From Pseudaminobacter sp040045035 (lineage in GTDB: Bacteria; Pseudomonadota; Alphaproteobacteria; Rhizobiales; Rhizobiaceae): 64,000 nt of DNA. Below are positions 63,332 to 64,000 of this stretch, piece by piece (position 1 is the stretch's first letter; each line of letters begins with the position of its first letter). The translations under genes were made by a program, and so were the position numbers. The stretch lies in contig NZ_JBDZDS010000011.1 in NCBI RefSeq assembly GCF_040045035.1, forward strand, positions 1 through 64,000, read 5' to 3'. The notes beneath the pieces were generated by a model. That model had not been told where the DNA came from and searched no databases. It was given only the letters and a program-made list of their open reading frames with translations.

Positions 63332-64000
63332 CTACCCGGCCCTGCCCAGCGCGGCCTCAACCGCAGTCGCGATGGCGAGCAGGCGGTGGTCGTGGCCGTG
63401 GCGGGCAAACAGCATCAGCCCGGCGGGAAGCGCCATGTCGGGCATGGGCAGCGATATCGCGGTGAGATCGAACTGGTTGGCGACCTGCGGATTGCGCAAC
63501 ACGAGATCGTCCGTTCGGTTCTGGGCGGCGATGTCGTTTTCCACCGAGGCGATCAGCGGCGCGACGATGGGCGTGGTAGGCAGGGCGAGGACGTCGACCT
63601 CGGCCAGGCGCGCGTCCATGGCGCGGGCTAGCGCCGTGCGCCGCTCGATGAGCTTTATGTAGGCGCCGGCCGAAACCGTGGCGCGGCGCGCCAGCGGCCC
63701 GGCGACGCGCGGATCGACCCGCGCCGCGAGAGCCGGATCGGCCAGCCATTCGGCATGCACGGCCGCCGCCTCGATGCCGGCGATGGAGCCGCCGCGGGTG
63801 GCGCCGATCATGGCGTCGACGATGTCGTCGATGCCGTGGTCGGCAACGCGGGCGCCGGCCGCTTCCAGCAGGCCGAGACTGTGCCGGAAGCCGGCCTCGA
63901 CCGCCGGCTCCATGCCCTCCAGCAGGCGGCCGCGCGGCAGGCCGATGCGCAGGCCCGCGAGCGGCACGGCGCGCGGGGCGCAAAACTCCTCGCCGGCCAT
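63332..64000 (-). CDS. Amidase family protein, C-terminal part (cut by window end)
   Basis: This frame of 222 residues corresponds to the C-terminal half of an amidase signature family enzyme. Seen here are the LRIGLPRGRLLEGM segment that follows the catalytic core, the helical region with ERRTALARAMDARLAEVDVLALPTTPIVAPLI and the end FDLTAISLPMPDMALPAGLMLFARHGHDHRLLAIATAVEAAL. The catalytic Lys-Ser-Ser core must lie beyond 64000. The Met at 64000 is probably internal. It is a different amidase from the one at 13.1-14.6 kb. Confidence 0.8.
   Translation of the reverse strand: MAGEEFCAPRAVPLAGLRIGLPRGRLLEGMEPAVEAGFRHSLGLLEAAGARVADHGIDDIVDAMIGATRGGSIAGIEAAAVHAEWLADPALAARVDPRVAGPLARRATVSAGAYIKLIERRTALARAMDARLAEVDVLALPTTPIVAPLIASVENDIAAQNRTDDLVLRNPQVANQFDLTAISLPMPDMALPAGLMLFARHGHDHRLLAIATAVEAALGRAG

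Overview
The window looks like chromosome of a high-GC alphaproteobacterium of the Hyphomicrobiales (Rhizobiales), most like Mesorhizobium or Aminobacter in the Phyllobacteriaceae. This rests on linked gene groups I recognise rather than on a search: lptC-lptA-lptB followed by rpoN-hpf-ptsN, the sulfur operon cysG-DUF2849-cysI-cysH-DUF934, an olsB ornithine-lipid acyltransferase, and an Hsp20 gene with a ROSE-type leader followed by DUF1150. I recognised no tRNA, rRNA, CRISPR array, transposase or prophage gene.

Layout. 1-5.1 kb: a complete type III restriction-modification pair (mod, res) that seems to have been inserted beside a broken gene end (4962-5096). 5.1-8.3 kb: small hypothetical genes, two tandem Rnk/Gre-like genes and a GNAT acetyltransferase. 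8.4-17.1 kb: housekeeping and catabolic genes (DUF2214, nth, DUF2244, a methyltransferase, an AraC-Ogt fusion, ribokinase, amidase, phasin, LysE exporter, nucleoside hydrolase). 17.1-25.3 kb: heat-shock and envelope core (hsp20, DUF1150, ptsN, hpf, rpoN, lptB/A/C, sppA, ihfB, lapA). 25.3-32.3 kb: ornithine cyclodeaminase-like protein, two RNA methyltransferases, lspA, AcuI-like reductase, hybrid histidine kinase. 32.3-38.2 kb: a polyamine-type ABC transporter operon with an SDR, facing a divergent LuxR-type regulator. 38.4-41.5 kb: olsB, a YjbR-like protein, a TRIC-type channel, grpE. 41.5-46.3 kb: assimilatory sulfate reduction. 46.6-52.3 kb: an SDR, a class A penicillin-binding protein, an AhpD-like protein, a patatin-like lipoprotein. 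52.4-59.4 kb: RNase D, an M20 peptidase, a candidate small RNA, polA, a D-threonine aldolase/D-serine dehydratase-like enzyme, zur. 59.6-62.9 kb: a Gfo/Idh/MocA oxidoreductase and a TIM-barrel isomerase (frameshifted here) facing a FadR-type regulator. 62.9-64 kb: a 279-bp MITE-like inverted-repeat element and a truncated amidase.

How genes work together. CysH reduces APS to sulfite, CysI reduces sulfite to sulfide, and CysG makes the siroheme that CysI needs. LptC, LptA and LptB are part of the lipopolysaccharide transport bridge. The ATPase, binding protein and two permeases at 33.0-37.1 kb form one importer, probably controlled from the shared intergenic region with the LuxR gene. Hsp20 and GrpE both have candidate RpoH promoters, so they probably respond together to heat.

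Most notable: (i) an unannotated small-RNA candidate at about 54602-54745 on the minus strand, with three hairpins carrying C-rich (anti-Shine-Dalgarno-like) loops and a textbook terminator; (ii) an RpoH promoter directly followed by a ROSE-like RNA thermometer on hsp20; (iii) a single extra base that breaks the isomerase gene near codon 10; (iv) the restriction-modification insertion with a gene remnant and a palindrome at the mod start; (v) the MITE-like element near 63.1 kb.
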